A stretch of DNA of 64,000 bases from an uncultured Bacilli bacterium (GTDB lineage: Bacteria > Bacillota_I > Bacilli_A > RF39 > UBA660), in NCBI GenBank assembly GCA_934086185.1, contig CAKOHW010000004.1, positions 1-64,000 of the forward strand. The letters run 5' to 3'. Under the pieces are notes generated by a model that saw only the letters and a list, made by a program, of their open reading frames with translations, was not told the DNA's origin and did no database searches. Below, piece by piece: positions 60,599 through 64,000 of this stretch (position 1 is its first letter; the number at the start of each line of letters is the position of its first letter). The translations under genes and the position numbers were made by a program.

Positions 60599-61786
60599 AT
60601 GAAAGGTACATATGTTGAAATTAATTTAGATAATATTAAACATAATGTTAGTGAGATAAAGAAAAAATATAGTAATTATGATTATTATATTGGGGTTGTT
60701 AAGGGGGACGCTTATGGGCATGGAGAATATGTATCTCGTATACTAGAGGAAAGTGGAATTAATTATTTGGCTGTTAGTAGTTTGAGAGAAGCTCATAATG
60801 TTAGGAAGTATAATAAAGATATGCCTATTCTTTTATTAGAACCTATTCATATTAGTGAGTTGAAAGATGCTATAAATAATAATTTAACTTTAGTTATACA
60901 TGAGTTAAGTTATGCTAAAGAATTAGTTAAAAAAATAAAAAAAGATATAAAAGTTCATATAAAAATTGATTCTGGAATGGGTAGATTAGGTTTTACAGAT
61001 AAATATGAATTAAGAGAATGTTATAATTTGTTAAGTGAAAATAAATATATTAATGTTGAAGGTATATATTCTCATTTTGCTACTATTGGATTATTTGATA
61101 AAAGATGGGATATTCAGTTGGAAAGATTTAGAGATATTACTAGTTTAATTAATATATATGATATTCCTATTAGACATATGGGAAGTAGCATAACTTTATT
61201 AAGTCATCCTAAGATAGATTTTTGTAATGGAATCAGAAGTGCTACTTTAATGTTTGGATATAATATTTCAATTAATGAAAGTAATGTTGGTTTAAAAAAT
61301 AAATTGAGAATATTAAGAAATAGAATATATCAAAAAAAATATAAAATTAGTGAGTGTTATACTAATGTAGAAATAGATGTTAAGAATTGTATGAGATTTT
61401 ATACTGATATTTTAACAATTAAAACTATTAAGTCTGGAGATTATATAGGATATGGTGCAAAAGTTAAAGTAGAAAAAGATACTAAGATAGCGGTATTGCC
61501 TGTAGGTTATGATAATGGCATTGGTATAAAAAATATTAATCGTTATGTACTTATTAATGGTAAGAGATATAATGTATTATGTGGTGGAATGAATATGATG
61601 ACTATTGAAGTAGATGATAGTGTTAGTATTGATGATAAAGTAACTTTAATGGATGGTAAAAATATTCAGATAGGTACATTAGGTAGATTTGGTGGTAAAA
61701 CTATGCATGAAGTTATGTTAGATATTGGTAAGAATAATATTAGAGTTTATACTAAGAATGGTGAAATAGAATATATAGAAGAATAG
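60599..61786 (+). CDS. alr: Alanine racemase
   Basis: A 395-residue fold-type III PLP enzyme that makes D-alanine. PLP lysine K35 is in VVKGDAYGHG (the usual A after K is G here). The catalytic tyrosine lies in GDYIGYGAKV, and other landmarks are IDSGMGRLGF, YSHFA and CGGMNMMTIEVDD. A middle section (about 225-275) is richer in Lys/Asn than usual but the length is near normal. It starts three bases after the flippase stop and is followed by an ATP-grasp gene by ten bases. Confidence 0.92.
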   Translation: MKGTYVEINLDNIKHNVSEIKKKYSNYDYYIGVVKGDAYGHGEYVSRILEESGINYLAVSSLREAHNVRKYNKDMPILLLEPIHISELKDAINNNLTLVIHELSYAKELVKKIKKDIKVHIKIDSGMGRLGFTDKYELRECYNLLSENKYINVEGIYSHFATIGLFDKRWDIQLERFRDITSLINIYDIPIRHMGSSITLLSHPKIDFCNGIRSATLMFGYNISINESNVGLKNKLRILRNRIYQKKYKISECYTNVEIDVKNCMRFYTDILTIKTIKSGDYIGYGAKVKVEKDTKIAVLPVGYDNGIGIKNINRYVLINGKRYNVLCGGMNMMTIEVDDSVSIDDKVTLMDGKNIQIGTLGRFGGKTMHEVMLDIGKNNIRVYTKNGEIEYIEE

Positions 61787-61796
61787 TAGGTGTAAT

Positions 61797-62816
61797 ATGG
61801 GAGTTACTAGATGGCTTTTAAGAAAAATTGGTAGTATTAATCATGATAGAATGAATAAAACATTAGATGTTATACAAAAAGAAAACAATAAATCTAGATT
61901 TTATATTAAATGTGATATGATTAAATGTTTTATTACTAGGGGTAGTGGATATACTGATTATTTTAGAGGTAATTATATAAATTTAAGTAAAGAAGAAAAG
62001 AAAACTTTTTTTACTGCTAAGTCTTTTTATAAGTTTTTATCTTATATGAATGATAAGAGATATGAAGTTATATTAAATGATAAGTTAGTATTTAATAACT
62101 ATTTTAGTAAATATATTAATAGAGATTGGATTAATTTAAGAGTTAGTAGTTTAGAAGATTTTAAAAAGTTTTTAATAAATAAAGATGTAGTATTTGCTAA
62201 GATTGCTAATGGTGAAGGTGGACATGGTGTTAGTAGAATAGTTGTTAAAGATAGAAAAATTGATGATTTATATAAAGAATTATTAGATAAAAAACAATTC
62301 TTGGTAGAAGATGCTATAAAACAAAGTGATGAAGTTAATGAATTAAATCCTAATGTAGTTAATTCTTTTAGAATTATAACTATTTATAAAGATGGTAAAG
62401 TATATATAGTTAATAATGCTTTTAGAGTTAATCAAGATGAATCTAATGTTATTGGATGTACTAATGATATTTATTTTAGTATGAATGAAGATGGTATTAT
62501 AGATAGCAATGTTATTGATGATTTTGGTAATGTTTATTTAGAACATCCATTAACACATAAGAAATTTAAAGACGTTAAAATTAGTGGAGTTAAAGAAGCT
62601 TTTTCGCTAGTAAAAAAATTACATTTAGAAATACCAGAGATGCGTTATATAGGATGGGATATTGCATTTACTAATGATGGGGTAGAATTAGTAGAAGGAA
62701 ATGAATATCCAGGTTACGGAATAATACAATTTTATAAATTACATAATAAAAATACTGGTCATTTAAAAGAAGTAAAAGATATTTTAGGTGAAGAATTTGA
62801 TAAAATTAAATTATGA
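61797..62816 (+). CDS. ATP-grasp protein (sugar-transfer-associated type)
   Basis: A 339-residue ATP-grasp-fold ligase-like protein. KIANGEGGHGVSRI is the glycine-rich ATP loop, VNSFRIITIYKDGKVYIVNNAFR a central strand pair, GWDIAFTNDGVELVEGNEYPGYG the metal-binding end with D, E and N. This fits the sugar-transfer-associated ATP-grasp group found near capsule and teichoic-acid genes. The linkage with alr suggests a ligation using D-alanine or an envelope amino-acid transfer, which is inference only. GGTGTAAT precedes the ATG. Confidence 0.82.
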   Translation: MGVTRWLLRKIGSINHDRMNKTLDVIQKENNKSRFYIKCDMIKCFITRGSGYTDYFRGNYINLSKEEKKTFFTAKSFYKFLSYMNDKRYEVILNDKLVFNNYFSKYINRDWINLRVSSLEDFKKFLINKDVVFAKIANGEGGHGVSRIVVKDRKIDDLYKELLDKKQFLVEDAIKQSDEVNELNPNVVNSFRIITIYKDGKVYIVNNAFRVNQDESNVIGCTNDIYFSMNEDGIIDSNVIDDFGNVYLEHPLTHKKFKDVKISGVKEAFSLVKKLHLEIPEMRYIGWDIAFTNDGVELVEGNEYPGYGIIQFYKLHNKNTGHLKEVKDILGEEFDKIKL

Positions 62817-62875
62817 TGCTATGAATTATATGTTTTTTTGTCTAAAATTAAAATAATATTATAATATTTAAGCTT

Positions 62876-62900
62876 AAACGTTTTTTTAAACGTTTTTTTT
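62876..62900 (+). terminator. Terminator after the envelope operon
   Basis: AAACGTTT (62876-62883) pairs with AAACGTTT (62888-62895) around TTTT, followed by T-run. The gap from 62817 to 63076 holds this terminator and the leader of the next gene. Confidence 0.75.
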
Positions 62901-62920
62901 AATTTTTTGAACAAAAAATA

Positions 62921-63076
62921 AGATTCGATATATTATTAAATGGTATATTTAATATGAAGAAGAGATAGTAATAGGTTATTAATTAAAGAGTTTGAGTTTA
63001 AGTAACCATTTTATTAAATCTTATGGTATCAATCACAATTATTAATGATTGATATTTTTTGTTAGGAGTGTTTATA
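62921..63076 (+). promoter_or_regulatory. Leader with terminator upstream of the acetyltransferase fusion gene
   Basis: A TTGAAC / TATTAT promoter-like pair (18-base spacer) lies at about 62908-62937. The leader then contains GGTTA/TAACC and AAGATT/AATCTT complementarities and a final hairpin TATCAATCA/TGATTGATA (63027-63054) with six T, 17 bases before the gene. The layout is that of an attenuator. CTTATGGTATC only weakly resembles a T-box sequence, so a T-box is not claimed. Confidence 0.5.
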
Positions 63077-64000
63077 ATGATAAAATTAGTTTTACCAACA
63101 AAAAAATATGAAAATAGTTATTATGAACTCATTGATTCTGCTAAAAAATATTATGAATATGAACAATTAGGAAATGCAAGATTAAAAGAAAATGAAACTT
63201 TTAGAGATATGCTAAAAAGATTAAGCAAAAGAAGAAGAGGAATAAATATTAATGAAAATGATGTTGCTTCAGAAGTTTACTTTATAATTAATAATGAGGA
63301 TATAGTTGGTATAGTTGATTTGAGAAAAAGATTAAATAAAAATTATTTTACTAGACTTGGTCATGTTACAATTTTTATAAAACGTGAAGAAAGAAACAAG
63401 GGTTATGCTACTGAAGTTTTAAAGTTAACAAAAAAGAAATATGCTCAAAAATACGTTACTGATATATTGATATCTTGTTATACAGATAACTATGCTTTTA
63501 AAAGAGTTATAGAAAAAAATGGTGGAGTATTAAAGTCTACTTATTTAGATAAAATTATATATACACCAAAAGAAGTATCTAAATATATTATAAATACTAG
63601 AAAAGATATTGTTCCTGTTGTTGCTTGGTTTATATTAGAAGATAATAATATTGATTTTGATAAGTTTAAAAAATATGTAGATAGATTAGTTAAATATAAT
63701 ATAAAAAAAATTATACTTATTGGAGGTAATGTTATAAATTATAATAATATTATTGATATGATAAGTTATATAAAAAAATATAATATTACAGTTTCTATGA
63801 TTGGAAATGAATATTTGTTTTCTGATTATGAAATTAGTAAAAAAATTGTTGATGTTGGATTAGATAATTGTAGTTTTTTTGTAGATAATTTTGATAATTT
63901 TGATGATATTGTTAAAAGTTATAACAATTTAAAAAAAATGGGAATAAACGTATTTATATCTTATACATTATCAGATAATAATTATAGTAAGTTTGATAAA
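63077..64000 (+). CDS. GNAT acetyltransferase fused to a radical-SAM-like barrel lacking the cysteine motif (3' end outside window)
   Basis: The frame is open from ATG 63077 (TAGGAGTG upstream) to the window end, 308 codons. Residues 1 to about 170 form a GNAT domain: LGHVTIFIKREERNKGYATE is the acetyl-CoA motif, and NYAFKRVIEKNGG follows. From about 175 the sequence reads like a radical SAM barrel: FDKFKKYVDRLVKYNIKKII, LIGGNVINYNN (compare TGGEP), VSMIGNEYLF, and VDVGLDNCSFFVDNF. The CxxxCxxC that should precede it is absent (VPVVAWFILEDNNID stands there). It is a fusion with a probably cluster-free barrel. Substrate unknown. Confidence 0.75.
   Translation, partial: MIKLVLPTKKYENSYYELIDSAKKYYEYEQLGNARLKENETFRDMLKRLSKRRRGININENDVASEVYFIINNEDIVGIVDLRKRLNKNYFTRLGHVTIFIKREERNKGYATEVLKLTKKKYAQKYVTDILISCYTDNYAFKRVIEKNGGVLKSTYLDKIIYTPKEVSKYIINTRKDIVPVVAWFILEDNNIDFDKFKKYVDRLVKYNIKKIILIGGNVINYNNIIDMISYIKKYNITVSMIGNEYLFSDYEISKKIVDVGLDNCSFFVDNFDNFDDIVKSYNNLKKMGINVFISYTLSDNNYSKFDK

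Noticed and set aside
62938..63030. T-box riboswitch in front of the GNAT fusion gene
   Set aside because: The TGGTATC near 63025 lacks the conserved GGTGGTACCGCG context, and no aminoacyl-tRNA or amino-acid gene follows.
1..64000. CRISPR array, tRNA genes, rRNA genes or a reverse transcriptase in the window
   Set aside because: I found no spaced direct repeats, no tRNA or rRNA sequence and no RT motif (YxDD) in any reading frame that I read; DGR machinery, if any, must be elsewhere.

Overview
The window is a very AT-rich (about one quarter G+C by eye), low-GC Gram-positive type chromosome segment. Genes are tightly packed and mostly on the + strand. Start sites carry AGGTGA/GAGGTG-type ribosome binding sites, and TGA is used as a stop (for example at 42540 and 5063), so this is not a code-4 Mycoplasma. 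A sporulation sigma factor of the SigG type, CdaA-CdaR, EzrA, a YtgP/MurJ flippase, a YqgP-like rhomboid, the YmfF/YmfH pair and a 6S RNA beside tcdA all point to the Bacilli side of Firmicutes. A gut-associated Erysipelotrichia/RF39-like lineage is my inference; no rRNA is present to confirm it.

Layout. 1-700: 3' end of a secreted/surface protein gene with a GC-rich variable segment. 0.8-2.9 kb: rbfA-nrnA-truB. 3.7-8.2 kb: thiI and its cysteine desulfurase, separated by a small ORF and two tandem zincin-like paralogues. 8.2-11 kb: a YebC-type regulator and a two-component system. 11.3-13.5 kb: a secreted TasA/camelysin-like protein, its SipW-type signal peptidase and a glucosaminidase-like protein. 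14.5-16.6 kb: compact T-box, HAD phosphatase, tyrS. 16.6-19.9 kb: small protein plus Fic, sigG, a YlmC-like protein, lspA, rluD-type synthase. 20-26.5 kb: rhomboid protease, possible sRNA, and three cell-surface proteins, one of them a second variable-region protein. 26.6-33.6 kb: DUF3048 protein, cdaA-cdaR, prepilin-like gene, gpmI, phosphohexomutase. 33.6-37.7 kb: 6S RNA, tcdA, Cof-type phosphatase, lepA, HD-domain protein. 37.7-38.4 kb: relic of a type III (ToxN/AbiQ-like) toxin-antitoxin locus. 38.4-49.4 kb: deoD, two M16-type proteins, two comEA genes and comEC, a YhcG-type nuclease, an alkaline-phosphatase-superfamily protein, LemA and TPM proteins, a DUF84 NTPase. 49.4-54.3 kb: leader plus acetyltransferase, an ABC-2 exporter, a DUF368 protein. 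54.3-57 kb: decayed DNA and a third surface protein. 57-62.8 kb: ezrA, murJ/ytgP, alr, ATP-grasp. 63 kb to the end: leader plus an acetyltransferase fused to a radical-SAM-like domain, cut by the window edge.

The most striking signal is a dispersed family of surface proteins with SipW-type N-terminal signals and a C-terminal fold that looks like the C-type-lectin/DUF6273 type. In two of them (508-628 and 25048-25168) the C-terminal 121 bp switches abruptly to about 60% G+C and C-ending codons. The two stretches have identical length with no indels, nearly constant flanks, and massive differences between. That is what variable repeats of a diversity-generating retroelement (DGR) look like. No reverse transcriptase or template repeat is visible in the window, so they would have to act in trans or have been lost. 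Two family members share a matched promoter and 5' hairpin, and one carries a G9 tract in its leader, suggesting coordinated and possibly switchable expression of a diversified display system. The SipW-type peptidase in the window is a plausible processing enzyme.
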